This document shows, one piece after another, positions 6,540 through 15,574 of a stretch of 19,410 nt of DNA. The stretch comes from Thermoplasmata archaeon (GTDB lineage Archaea > Thermoplasmatota > Thermoplasmata > Thermoplasmatales > Thermoplasmataceae). The stretch spans positions 1-19,410 of the forward strand of contig JAJZYV010000007.1 of the NCBI GenBank assembly GCA_021797955.1. The letters run 5' to 3'. The stretch's first letter is position 1. Each line of letters starts with the position of its first letter. A program made the position numbers and the translations under genes. The notes under the pieces were generated by a model, which was given only the letters and a program-made list of their open reading frames with translations, was not told where the DNA came from and searched no databases.

Positions 6540-8926
6540 TGAACCACTTCAACCTTTCCAGCTGAAATTACTTCGTCTCCTTCATCTAGATCCATTGTCC
6601 TTACACCCTGGGCATTCCTTCCTATTATTCTAATACCCGAAGCTTTAATTCTTATGGTCTGGTCATTCTTTGTTATAATTATTAATTCATCTTCTACTTT
6701 TACCGGAATTGCCACAACAATCTTGCCAGTCTTTCTCGAGACCTTCATTACCTTCACTCCTGAGGATCCCCTGTGATGTTTTTGGAAATCTGATTCTGCC
6801 GTTCTCTTTCCCAACCCCTTTGCTGATATTGTAAGAACACATTGCTCCGGCTCAACTGCAAATGCCGACAGTATGTTGTCTGTAGGATCAATTCTCATTG
6901 ACTTTACCCCTCTTGAACTTCTTCCTGTGCTTCTTAGCTCAGAGGAATCGAATCTTGCGGCCTTGCCACTCACTGAGACGACGATAATATCCTGGTCATC
7001 TGACATGAGGAAAGACGATATAATTTCATCACTTTCTTCCAGAGTTACAGCCCTGATCCCAGTTGAAAGCACCCTTGAAAAGCTCTGTACATCTGTCTTC
7101 TTGATAAATCCGTTTTTTGTGGCAATGGCCAAGTGCTGACTCTCTGCATTTGTCAACTTAAGAATGTTTATTACACGCTCACTTTCATTCAGCTTTAAAA
7201 AGGCTGACGCAATTACTCCAACTCCAGTCCTGCTCTTGCTCTCGATCCTGTACGCTTTTAGGATATACACTCTTCCTGTGTTTGTAAAGAACATCAGCTG
7301 ATCATGGGCATTACAGTGGACCAAAACCTTTGAGTAGTCATCGTCCCTTGCACTTGTCTGAACACCTTTTCCCCCTCTATTTTGAGACCTGTATTCGTCG
7401 AGATTCATTCTCTTAATGAATCCTCTTTCAGTTAAGACCACAACACTCGGTTCATTTGGTATGGTGCTTTCGTCTGAAAGTTGCTCGTACGTCCCCATCT
7501 GTATTATGGTTCTTCTATCATCTCCGTATTTTCTGACTAGATTTTCCATTTCTGTAATAAGCACTTCTTTTCTCTTGGGTTCGCTTGCCATGAGTTCTTC
7601 CAAGTATTTGATCTGAATTCGTGCCTCTTCCAATTCTTTCCTGATCTTATCAACTTCCAAGGAGGTGAGCCTTTGCAGCCTCATTTCCAGAATTGCATTT
7701 GCCTGGATTTCAGTTAAAGACAATTGATTTATCAGATTCACTCTTGCCTCCTGTGTATCTCTGCTACCTCTTATCAGTTTAATCACATTATCGAGATTGT
7801 GGAGAGCTGTTTCAATACCCATAAGCACATGCTCCCTCTCCTTGAGCTTTGTATGATCATAAGTGCTTCTTTTCAGGATAACTTTGAGCCTGTGTTCGAT
7901 GTAACTGGAAAGCATTTCCCTGATGCTCATCTGTTTTGGTTCGTTATTCAGCAGTACCAGGTTGTTGATTCCTATGCTCTGCTCCAGTTCTGTCTTTGAA
8001 TAAAGCTGGTTAAGAACAAGTTGTTTCCTGTCCTCATCCCTGATTTTGATTACTATTCTCATTCCATCCTTGTTGCTTTCATCCTTCACATCGGTGATGC
8101 CTTCAATCTTTCCATCATCAACATGCCTTACAACATTTTCCAAAAATACTGACTTGTTGACACTGTATGGAAGACTGGTAATGATGATCCTTTTTTTATC
8201 ATCTGTCCGTACCTCTCCCCTGCATATCACCTTCCCCCTTCCAGTTTCATATCCTCTCAGCATGTCGTCCGTAATCCAAATTATGCCTCCGCCAGGGAAG
8301 TCTGGGCCCTTTATAAAACTCATTATATTTGATATTGTCGCATCTGGATTTTTTATAAGGTGGATCATTGCTGAACCAACTTCTCTTAAATTGTGAGGCA
8401 GCATGTTCGTTGCCATACCAACTGCTATTCCTGAAGTTCCGTTTATCAGAAGATTTGGAAATGATGAGGGTAAATAATCAGGCTCATTGAGAGACCCGTC
8501 AAAATTTAATCTAAAGGGAACGGTTTCCTTATCAATGTCCATAAGCATTTCCTCTGAAAATGCTTTCATTCTTGCCTCAGTATATCTCATTGCTGCTGGT
8601 TCGTCACCATCAATAGAGCCAAAATTTCCCTGTCCATCTATGAGAGTATACCTCAGAGAGAAATCTTGTGCCATTCTGGCCATTGCATCATAAATTGCCG
8701 CATCCCCATGTGGATGGTACTTACCCATTACTTCCCCGACAATTCTTGCAGATTTTCTGTATGGCTTATCGTGTGTGAAATTGTTTTCCCACATTGAATA
8801 TAAAATCCTTCGTTGAACCGGTTTCAAACCGTCCCTAACATCGGGAATTGCCCTGCTGACTATTACACTCATTGCGTATTCTAGATACGACTTTCTAATC
8901 TCACCATCAATTGGTCTCTGTTCCAT
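6536..8926 (-). CDS. gyrA: DNA gyrase subunit A
   Basis: The breakage-reunion subunit of a bacterial-type gyrase (796 aa). The N-terminal half has the winged-helix/tower domain with the catalytic Tyr115 in AAMRYTEAR. The C-terminal half has the beta-pinwheel repeats and a GyrA box, QNRGGKG (515-521; QRRGGKG in E. coli), needed for DNA wrapping and negative supercoiling. It is therefore a gyrase rather than a topoisomerase IV subunit. The position equivalent to E. coli Ser83 is Ala76, while the Asp87 equivalent (D80) is kept. The gene starts 9 nt after gyrB, with a GGTG ribosome-binding sequence before the ATG, and overlaps hom by 4 nt. Gyrase in Thermoplasmata is known to be a bacterial acquisition. 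Confidence 0.97.
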   Translation of the reverse strand: MEQRPIDGEIRKSYLEYAMSVIVSRAIPDVRDGLKPVQRRILYSMWENNFTHDKPYRKSARIVGEVMGKYHPHGDAAIYDAMARMAQDFSLRYTLIDGQGNFGSIDGDEPAAMRYTEARMKAFSEEMLMDIDKETVPFRLNFDGSLNEPDYLPSSFPNLLINGTSGIAVGMATNMLPHNLREVGSAMIHLIKNPDATISNIMSFIKGPDFPGGGIIWITDDMLRGYETGRGKVICRGEVRTDDKKRIIITSLPYSVNKSVFLENVVRHVDDGKIEGITDVKDESNKDGMRIVIKIRDEDRKQLVLNQLYSKTELEQSIGINNLVLLNNEPKQMSIREMLSSYIEHRLKVILKRSTYDHTKLKEREHVLMGIETALHNLDNVIKLIRGSRDTQEARVNLINQLSLTEIQANAILEMRLQRLTSLEVDKIRKELEEARIQIKYLEELMASEPKRKEVLITEMENLVRKYGDDRRTIIQMGTYEQLSDESTIPNEPSVVVLTERGFIKRMNLDEYRSQNRGGKGVQTSARDDDYSKVLVHCNAHDQLMFFTNTGRVYILKAYRIESKSRTGVGVIASAFLKLNESERVINILKLTNAESQHLAIATKNGFIKKTDVQSFSRVLSTGIRAVTLEESDEIISSFLMSDDQDIIVVSVSGKAARFDSSELRSTGRSSRGVKSMRIDPTDNILSAFAVEPEQCVLTISAKGLGKRTAESDFQKHHRGSSGVKVMKVSRKTGKIVVAIPVKVEDELIIITKNDQTIRIKASGIRIIGRNAQGVRTMDLDEGDEVISAGKVEVVQ

Positions 8927-8935
8927 AAATACACC

Positions 8936-10867
8936 CTAAAGATCGATTGCCTCCACGTACCTCGCATTTTCTTCGATAAATCTTCTTCTGGGCTCGACCT
9001 TTTCGCCCATCAGTATGGAAAACATCCTGTCAGCCATATCTGCATCTTCAATCGCCACTCTCACTAACCTTCTTGTGTCAGGATTCATGGCCGTGTCCCA
9101 TAGCTGGTCAGGATTCATTTCTCCGAGACCCTTGAATCTCTGAGTTATTGCATTCTTCCCCAATTCAGTGACTACCCTTACTCTCTCTTCCTCTGTATAA
9201 ACGTATTCTACCTTTTCCCCTTTTTGAATTCTGTAAAGAGGAGGTTCCGCAAAAAATATGTTTCCTTCCTCGATAAGTAATTTGGCATGTCTGTAAAAGA
9301 AAGTCAATAGAAGTGTCCTGATATGTGCGCCGTCAACATCTGCATCTGTCATGATTATAATTTTCTTGTATCTTAATTTAGCAACGTCAAGATCGTCACC
9401 CACACCAGTGCCAAGAACCACTATCAAATCCCTGATTATCTGATTTGCAAATATCTTGTTCTCATTTGCCTTTTCCACATTCAGTATTTTCCCCCTAAGT
9501 GGCATTACCGCCTGATATTCCCTATTTCTTGCCTGTTTTGCAGATCCTCCTGCGGAATTCCCCTCAACAATATATAACTCAGTTTTTTCGGGATCGGATG
9601 AGGAACAACCTGCGAGACGACCTGGAAGTCCTCCACTCTCAAGATTTGATCTCTTCTTGATCAGATCCTTTACATTTCTTGAAGCTTCCCTTGCTTCTGC
9701 GGAAATGAGTGCCCTTTTTACGATCAAATTTGCAACATTCGGATAGCTTTCCAGATACATCTTGATCTGGCTGTCAAGAACTGATTGAACTACTCCCTTT
9801 ATCTCTCCGTTACCCAGTTTCTCCTTGGTTTGTCCTTCAAACTGTGGATTATACATCTTTACATGAAGTACGGCTATGAGACCATCTCTCACGTCATCTC
9901 CAATAAGATTGTCAACCCCTTTTATCAAGTTGTTTTTCTTCGCGTAGTCCAGTATTGCCTTAGAAAGACCAGTTCTGAACCCTGCAACATGTGTTCCGCC
10001 CTCATCTGTTCTAATGTTATTCACAAAGGATTTCATAGTTTCAAGAGAACTGGAAGAATATTGGAATGCGTATTCAACATTTACATTGGATTTTTCCATT
10101 TCTCCTGAAATTGTTTCCTTTAACAACAGATCGCTTCCCTCTGAGAGAAATGATACAAATTCTGAGAGTCCTCCCGAATAATGGAACACTTGAACTGCTC
10201 CTTTGGTGTCTTTGAGATAAATTGTCAATTTAGGATTAAGATACGCCAGTTCCCTCATTCTCCTTTCTAAAATCTCATGTGAGAAAGAGAGTGTTGAAAA
10301 TATCTCTGGATCAGGCCAGAATTTGAACGTTGTACCAGACTGTGAATCAAAATTCAATTCAATGTCCTTTGTGACTAAATCTTCTTCCTTTTTGGAAATC
10401 GGAACGCTTTCTAAATGCCCTTCGGGAACCCCTTTTGAAAATATTTCATAATATAACTTTCCATTCTTCTTAATCACCGGTATGAGTTTTTCCGATAGGG
10501 CATTAACGACATGAACACCCACTCCGTGGAGTCCTCCGGTGACCTTGTATACCTTTTTGTCAAACTTAGCTCCACTATGCAATTCAGTCAATACAATTTC
10601 CAATGCGGGTCGTTTATATTGCGGGTGAATATCTACAGGTATTCCCCTGCCGTTGTCTTCGACAGTAATACTTCCGTCCGCTCCCATTGTAACATAAATT
10701 TTATCAGCAAATCCAGCATTAGCTTCGTCAACACAATTATCTACCACTTCAGCCACAAGGTGGTGCAGACCTCCTTCCCCAGTATTTCCTATGTACATTC
10801 CGGGTACTTTCCTTACCGCTTTGAGTCCTTCAAGAATCTGTATTTGTGATGCGTTGTATTCGTCCAC
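8936..10867 (-). CDS. gyrB: DNA gyrase subunit B
   Basis: The ATPase subunit of DNA gyrase (643 aa), lacking the large insert of E. coli GyrB, as in most bacteria and archaea. The GHKL ATPase domain has E40 (catalytic base), D71-NGRG and the GGLHGVG lid motif. The TOPRIM domain has E435 and DADVDG (D508, D510). The segment that reads EGDSAGG in E. coli is EGNSAGG here, so the residue matching Asp426 is Asn437; the Lys447 equivalent is Arg458. The start is GTG, at near-leaderless distance from TTTTAAAG (about 10893-10900, minus strand). First gene of the gyrB-gyrA-hom cluster. Confidence 0.97.
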   Translation of the reverse strand: MDEYNASQIQILEGLKAVRKVPGMYIGNTGEGGLHHLVAEVVDNCVDEANAGFADKIYVTMGADGSITVEDNGRGIPVDIHPQYKRPALEIVLTELHSGAKFDKKVYKVTGGLHGVGVHVVNALSEKLIPVIKKNGKLYYEIFSKGVPEGHLESVPISKKEEDLVTKDIELNFDSQSGTTFKFWPDPEIFSTLSFSHEILERRMRELAYLNPKLTIYLKDTKGAVQVFHYSGGLSEFVSFLSEGSDLLLKETISGEMEKSNVNVEYAFQYSSSSLETMKSFVNNIRTDEGGTHVAGFRTGLSKAILDYAKKNNLIKGVDNLIGDDVRDGLIAVLHVKMYNPQFEGQTKEKLGNGEIKGVVQSVLDSQIKMYLESYPNVANLIVKRALISAEAREASRNVKDLIKKRSNLESGGLPGRLAGCSSSDPEKTELYIVEGNSAGGSAKQARNREYQAVMPLRGKILNVEKANENKIFANQIIRDLIVVLGTGVGDDLDVAKLRYKKIIIMTDADVDGAHIRTLLLTFFYRHAKLLIEEGNIFFAEPPLYRIQKGEKVEYVYTEEERVRVVTELGKNAITQRFKGLGEMNPDQLWDTAMNPDTRRLVRVAIEDADMADRMFSILMGEKVEPRRRFIEENARYVEAIDL

Positions 10868-10958
10868 TATGATCTTACCCTTATAGAATATTCTTTAAAA
10901 TGGTTTAGTTATTTTTCCTGATTTCCCTGTCAATACGGGACTTCCTATGTTTACATTT

Positions 10959-11747
10959 TCAGGATTTCTTACTCACATTTCCGACATTGGTATAAAATGA
11001 AAGATATCTGAACTCTGGCCTCCCTTCGTTTCCTCCACCATTCCTATTCGGGTATTTAACAACAAACTGTGGATTGCCGAAGATTGCCCTTCCTATAGTA
11101 TTCTCATTGTCAATATTTACAAGATATTTTCCTTTCAAACTTTTGATACATGAAAGGAGTTCTTTCATATCCTTGCGGGAGAAGGTATTGTCATACCACT
11201 GTTTTCCAGGATAAGGAGGGTCAATGTAGAAGAAAGCTTTCTCATCATCATATTTTTTGACTACATTTCTAAAGTCTTCTCCAACAATTTCCCAATTAAG
11301 TAGTCTCTCCTTTATTATTGGCAATTGTTGGACTGCCCGCATAATGTTGGTTATCTTTCCCTTTTCATCTCTCGTTCCGTAAGTGTCGCCCATTCCTCCA
11401 AAACTTGAGTTGAATTTGAGAAAGGTTGCGAATGCATTTTCAATTTCACTCGAAGCACCTTCTCCCCTGAATCGTCTTATAACAGATGGGGAGTTCCCGT
11501 TTTTTAATGCAATTTCATAAAACTCGCCATAATTGAACTTTATAGTTCTGAAAAGATTTACCAGTTCTTGATTTAAATCATTGTAGATAATGCCACTTGC
11601 CTTCACATTAAGGGATACGTTGCCAGATCCGCCAAAGAGATCAACAAACAAATTGCAATTTGAGGAATTCCATATTTTGTATATTTGACCCAGTGAAGCC
11701 CATTTTGCCCCAGGATATTTAATTATTCTGTATTTTTTTAATTCCAT
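10959..11747 (-). CDS. D12-class adenine-specific DNA methyltransferase (Dam-like)
   Basis: A 262-residue N6-adenine DNA methyltransferase of the D12 (Dam/DpnM/MboI-type) class. It has the early KYPGAKW motif (SAM-binding motif X, residues 10-16), motif I DLFGGSG (36-42) and the catalytic DPPY (176-179). KFNSSFGG (about 111-118) resembles the FN-x-x-x-G region of the family. D12 enzymes often methylate GATC, but the target cannot be read from these motifs. No restriction endonuclease lies next to it: the neighbours are gyrB and a ROK kinase, so it appears to be an orphan methyltransferase, with a possible role in marking replication or in protection from another system. Confidence 0.85.
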   Translation of the reverse strand: MELKKYRIIKYPGAKWASLGQIYKIWNSSNCNLFVDLFGGSGNVSLNVKASGIIYNDLNQELVNLFRTIKFNYGEFYEIALKNGNSPSVIRRFRGEGASSEIENAFATFLKFNSSFGGMGDTYGTRDEKGKITNIMRAVQQLPIIKERLLNWEIVGEDFRNVVKKYDDEKAFFYIDPPYPGKQWYDNTFSRKDMKELLSCIKSLKGKYLVNIDNENTIGRAIFGNPQFVVKYPNRNGGGNEGRPEFRYLSFYTNVGNVSKKS

Positions 11748-11850
11748 TTTCCGGATAGTATGAGGATTAGGTTAAAACACTGACTGATATTTTTCCAGAT
11801 TGTGGATTATTAATAATTTGAATGCTCTGGTAAAATCCATTATCATAATT

Positions 11851-12852
11851 TCAGCGATCAAGTTTTTCTGATAACTTTTCCCTCATTTCTCTGATAATTC
11901 TTTCATAATTGAACGAAGGCATCTCCCTCTCATTTAACACCAATGCAAGTGGTGATAATTCCACAGTGATGGGGTTTGTTTTTCGTATATCAACATTTCT
12001 CCTCATTGATTTTAGTGCTTCTGGTAGCTCCTTTTCAATTCTGCTCACGACAAGCTTTTTGGAGTCAGACATCCCCCCTCCAATCATTACAGCTTCTGGG
12101 TCAAATATATTGACCAGGTTTGCAATGCCTGCGACCATATTTTCCGTAACTCTGTCTACAATGGCAAGACACTCTGCGTCTCCAAATTCTGCTCCATCAA
12201 ATATGGTCTTTGCCTCTATCTTTTCTTTTTTGAATTTCTTCAGGTATTCAGAATTTTTGTAGGAATCCATTTCTGCCATTAATTTTAAGGTTCCTTTTCC
12301 CCCTGCTATCGCTTCAAAGCATCCTCTTCTGCCACAGCCGCATAAGGGTCCTTGAGGATCCATAACGGTATGACCAAACTCTCCTGCCATTCCTAGGGCT
12401 CCTCTGTATACCCGGTTATTTATGAAAATCCCGCCTCCTATCCCCGTGCTCAGAGTGACATAAATAAAATTTTCATATCCCTTTCCATTTCCAAATACCT
12501 TTTCCGATATTGCAACTGCAGTTGCGTCGTTCTCTATGTATACACTTTTATTAAGCCTCTCTTCAAGCATCCTTGATAACTGGACTTCCCTATCTCCAAA
12601 GAGATTTGGAGAGGAACGTACGATTCCTTTTATTGCATCTACCGCGCCGGCAATTACAACAGCGATAGCGTCAGGTACCATACCAGTTTCTATTTCAACT
12701 TCATCGCTCATTGACCCAATAAGATCAATCAATTCTTTCGGATTTTTGAATTCTGGTGTCTTAATCCTCAACCGCTTGTGAATCCTTCCCGAACTGTCAG
12801 TCAAAAATAGCGAGATTTTTGACCCCCCTATATCAAATCCCAGGACGTTCAG
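11851..12852 (-). CDS. ROK-family sugar kinase (glucokinase-like), CTG start proposed
   Basis: A ROK-family sugar kinase, 333 residues when started at CTG 12852. The phosphate loop FDIGGSK (6-12), catalytic D109 in ENDATA, STGIGGG, and the zinc site H161 plus C171/C173/C178 (GHTV...CGCGRRGC) are all present. This pattern fits glucokinase or another hexokinase, and there is no DNA-binding domain as in ROK repressors. The first ordinary start is TTG at 12804, but that would remove the essential phosphate loop. The in-frame stretch back to the TAG at 12873-12871 has no ATG, GTG or TTG. CTG at 12852 gives the usual NVLGFDIGGSK beginning and has GAGG seven bases upstream. It overlaps the nfeD-like gene by 20 nt. 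Confidence 0.85.
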   Translation of the reverse strand: MNVLGFDIGGSKISLFLTDSSGRIHKRLRIKTPEFKNPKELIDLIGSMSDEVEIETGMVPDAIAVVIAGAVDAIKGIVRSSPNLFGDREVQLSRMLEERLNKSVYIENDATAVAISEKVFGNGKGYENFIYVTLSTGIGGGIFINNRVYRGALGMAGEFGHTVMDPQGPLCGCGRRGCFEAIAGGKGTLKLMAEMDSYKNSEYLKKFKKEKIEAKTIFDGAEFGDAECLAIVDRVTENMVAGIANLVNIFDPEAVMIGGGMSDSKKLVVSRIEKELPEALKSMRRNVDIRKTNPITVELSPLALVLNEREMPSFNYERIIREMREKLSEKLDR

Positions 12853-14170
12853 TGTTATCCCTCTTTTTAACTACAAGTGTCAAATTGTTTATCCCTATAA
12901 CTGTCACGGCTTCACCTTTTTCCATGAAAACGTTATTTTCAGTCCTTGCTTTCCATCTGACTCCTTCAATTGATACCCATCCGTTAGGTGTCAGGTCAGT
13001 ATCGGCTTCTGCATCTTTTCCTATCAGTGCCTCCCATCCTGTAACAGGTTTCTTCACCTGAGATCTAACTATCCTGTTGATGTAAAATGCTATTAACGCA
13101 CCGATCAGGATGATGATGATTGCGGATATTATGAATCCATCATTTATCGGGGAAGGTGAGTATCCAGACGCATATGGCTGCGATGTAAAGTCATAGTTTG
13201 GAGATACCAAAAACAGTGTTCCTATGACATCGATTACGATACCAGAAATCAGGGCAATGCCATGTCCGGTTTTGAATTCCAAAAATACCAGTATAGTGCC
13301 CATCATCAGAAATGCTATGCCCACAACGGAGGCATCTATAAGTTGTGCTCCAAGAAAGCCCAAAATCATCAACCCTAATCCTAGTAATGTCATAAATATT
13401 GTTCTATGGTATATATCAAGGAGTATAGCAAGTGATCCAAAAGAAATGAGCAATCCGTCCACCGTGGAGTTGCTGATAAAGCTTATAAATTGATCAAATA
13501 GTGATTCTGAGATAGTGTTTTGATGATACCCCGCCAGGTTAGTTTGCGTTAAAAATGAGCTTAAGTTTGCAGCTGACCCGTTTATAATTCCGGCCTTTTG
13601 AGCCTGAGAAGATGAATATAGAGAGTTGTTACATATCATGTTGTTTACTGCAGAAACATTTCTTCCATGCGATATTGCATAAGTGTCCATTAAAATTGCG
13701 AGTTGCCCGGCATCTACTGTGGGGAGTGCCTGTCCAATGGCTGTTCCTGGAGACATCCAAATTTGGGTAGAGGCAAGTGCAATATAAGTTGCCGCAGCTG
13801 TTGCAAACCCTTGAGGCATTACATAGGTGTAGACTGGAATACCTGATGTTTCTGTAGAATTTATAAGGTCAACAATGCTAATCATACTCGTGAGCAAACC
13901 CCCCTGAGAATTCATTTCTATGACCACTGCTGAGGTTGAGCTTGCATTCAGTGAACTGAGTGCGGAAGCCATCATATCTTTTGCGCCCGGATCTACTGCA
14001 ACATTGAAGCAGATAAGTACAAGGTTTTTTCCTGTTTGAGTTGGGATGACTTTTACTTTATTGCTCATTGTGTTGGTATTAGAATTGTTGACCTGAGGTA
14101 ATGCAAATGCCAAAACCAAAAGTGTGATTGTAAATATGAGGAAAATTACAGAGTACATCCTCGTTTTCAT
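12833..14170 (-). CDS. NfeD-like membrane protein with ClpP-like domain, probably inactive protease
   Basis: A 445-residue protein with the NfeD1b layout: an N-terminal membrane anchor or signal (7-25), a ClpP-like domain facing outside (about 40-215), several membrane helices (about 235-365), and a C-terminal OB-fold NfeD domain (about 378-437). The ClpP-like part keeps MNSQGG (86-91), PGTAIG (141-146) and QKAGI (191-195). At the catalytic serine (AASAATY in Pyrococcus PH1510) it has ATAAATY, putting Ala125 in that place. The catalytic Lys also seems to be absent (Asp162 in my alignment). The usual partner, a stomatin/SPFH gene, is not adjacent. A TATA-like TTCTAAATA (14190-14198) lies about 24 nt before the ATG. 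Confidence 0.85.
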   Translation of the reverse strand: MKTRMYSVIFLIFTITLLVLAFALPQVNNSNTNTMSNKVKVIPTQTGKNLVLICFNVAVDPGAKDMMASALSSLNASSTSAVVIEMNSQGGLLTSMISIVDLINSTETSGIPVYTYVMPQGFATAAATYIALASTQIWMSPGTAIGQALPTVDAGQLAILMDTYAISHGRNVSAVNNMICNNSLYSSSQAQKAGIINGSAANLSSFLTQTNLAGYHQNTISESLFDQFISFISNSTVDGLLISFGSLAILLDIYHRTIFMTLLGLGLMILGFLGAQLIDASVVGIAFLMMGTILVFLEFKTGHGIALISGIVIDVIGTLFLVSPNYDFTSQPYASGYSPSPINDGFIISAIIIILIGALIAFYINRIVRSQVKKPVTGWEALIGKDAEADTDLTPNGWVSIEGVRWKARTENNVFMEKGEAVTVIGINNLTLVVKKRDNTERPGI

Positions 14171-14189
14171 GCGAATTGATTCTTTACCA

Positions 14190-14198
14190 ATATTTAGA
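14190..14198 (-). promoter_or_regulatory. candidate TATA box of the NfeD-like gene
   Basis: CTAAATATT on the minus strand is centred about 24 nt before the ATG at 14170. The 120-nt gap also holds the divergent aspS promoter, where CTAAAATAT at about 14245-14253 is a candidate TATA box for aspS. Confidence 0.35.
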
Positions 14199-14290
14199 AT
14201 TATGGAATAAACATATGATCGTGGATTTAAGAAGATACTAAATTCTAAAATATTCAGATAGAATTTTCTACAACAATCAAATACGCCTGT

Positions 14291-15574
14291 ATGAAATCGC
14301 TATTCGTAAGGGATCTTGATCATATGAACCCAGGAGATTCCGTAACTTTAAAGGGATGGGCCCAGGACATAAAAACGATGAAAAGTGTCGGATTTATCAT
14401 ACTGAGGGACAGTACCGGCTTAACTCAGGTTACAGTGAAGAAAGATTCTGAATTCTTTGATAAATTGGGATCTATGAATAGAGAGAGCGTGATCGAAGTC
14501 GATGGGAAAATCCCGGAAAAAATAATGAGTAAAATAGGAAGGGAAATAATCATTTCAGGCCTCACGATTTTAAATACTGCAGAGGTTCCCCTCCCCCTGG
14601 GAATAACTGATGAAGTTGAAGTCGACCCAGATACAAGGTACAACAACAGATTTCTTGATTTGAGAAAAGAAAGGAACCATGTAATATTTCAGATAAAGTC
14701 TGCCCTATTATGGGGAATTAGGAACTATCTGATGACTAATGGATTTATGGAGGTCCAGACCCCAAAAACCGTGTCTGCCGCAACTGAAGGGGGCGCTGAA
14801 CTTTTTAGAGTCAAATACTTCGAAAAGGATATTTTTCTCAATCAGAGTCCACAGTTATATAAGCAAATGCTTATAGCATCTGGCATAGAACGAGTTTTTG
14901 AAGTAGGGCCCGCATTTAGGGCTGAAGAACACAACACCCCGAGGCATATTAATGAGTTTACATCCATTGATATAGAAATGGCATTTGCAGATCACAATGA
15001 TGCCATGAAAATGCTTGAAAATGCAATTTCTTCTGGAGTTTCTAATTTCTTGAAAAATGTACCCGATGCGGATAAAATATCTCTAATGAAGGAGACACCA
15101 AAAATACCATTTCCAAAAATAACCTACAAGGAATGTGTGAATCTGATAAACAGGAATGGAGGAAAACAGGAATTTGGTGAAGATATCAGCAACGAGAACC
15201 TGAAGATAATAGGAAAAATGTTTGACAATTTCTACTTTATCACCAACTGGCCAACTTCAGTGAGGCCATTTTACACTGCAGTCTTAGATGAAGACCCATC
15301 TCTAACCAAATCCTACGACCTGCAGTTCAGAGAAATAGAGTTAACCAGCGGTGCACAGAGGATTCATGATCCAAACGAGCTCAGGAAAAGAATAGAAAGT
15401 AAAGGCTTAAATAGCGAAAACTTTGAATTTTACATTAAAACTTTCAGGTACGGAATGCCTCCCCATGCTGGATGGGGACTCGGACTTGAAAGACTGACTC
15501 AGGTAGTTCTAGGCTTACAGAACATAAGGGAAGCTTCTTTATTTCCTAGAGATAGAACTAGGGTGTTTCCCTGA
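14291..15574 (+). CDS. aspS: aspartyl-tRNA synthetase (archaeal type)
   Basis: A class IIb synthetase of 427 residues with the archaeal/eukaryal AspRS layout: an N-terminal OB-fold anticodon-binding domain (about 1-105), then a catalytic core without the bacterial GAD insert. Visible motifs are QSPQLYKQ (185-192), motif 2 [15 protein letters not shown] (209-223) and motif 3 GLGLERLTQ near the C-terminus, ending in [10 protein letters not shown]. It charges tRNA-Asp, and tRNA-Asn too if non-discriminating. The residues that separate the two classes in archaea (Trp26/Lys85 versus His/Pro, Thermococcus numbering) appear here as Gln25 and Lys81, an intermediate state. It is transcribed divergently from the NfeD-like gene. 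Confidence 0.95.
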   Translation: MKSLFVRDLDHMNPGDSVTLKGWAQDIKTMKSVGFIILRDSTGLTQVTVKKDSEFFDKLGSMNRESVIEVDGKIPEKIMSKIGREIIISGLTILNTAEVPLPLGITDEVEVDPDTRYNNRFLDLRKERNHVIFQIKSALLWGIRNYLMTNGFMEVQTPKTVSAATEGGAELFRVKYFEKDIFLNQSPQLYKQMLIASGIERVFEVGPAFRAEEHNTPRHINEFTSIDIEMAFADHNDAMKMLENAISSGVSNFLKNVPDADKISLMKETPKIPFPKITYKECVNLINRNGGKQEFGEDISNENLKIIGKMFDNFYFITNWPTSVRPFYTAVLDEDPSLTKSYDLQFREIELTSGAQRIHDPNELRKRIESKGLNSENFEFYIKTFRYGMPPHAGWGLGLERLTQVVLGLQNIREASLFPRDRTRVFP

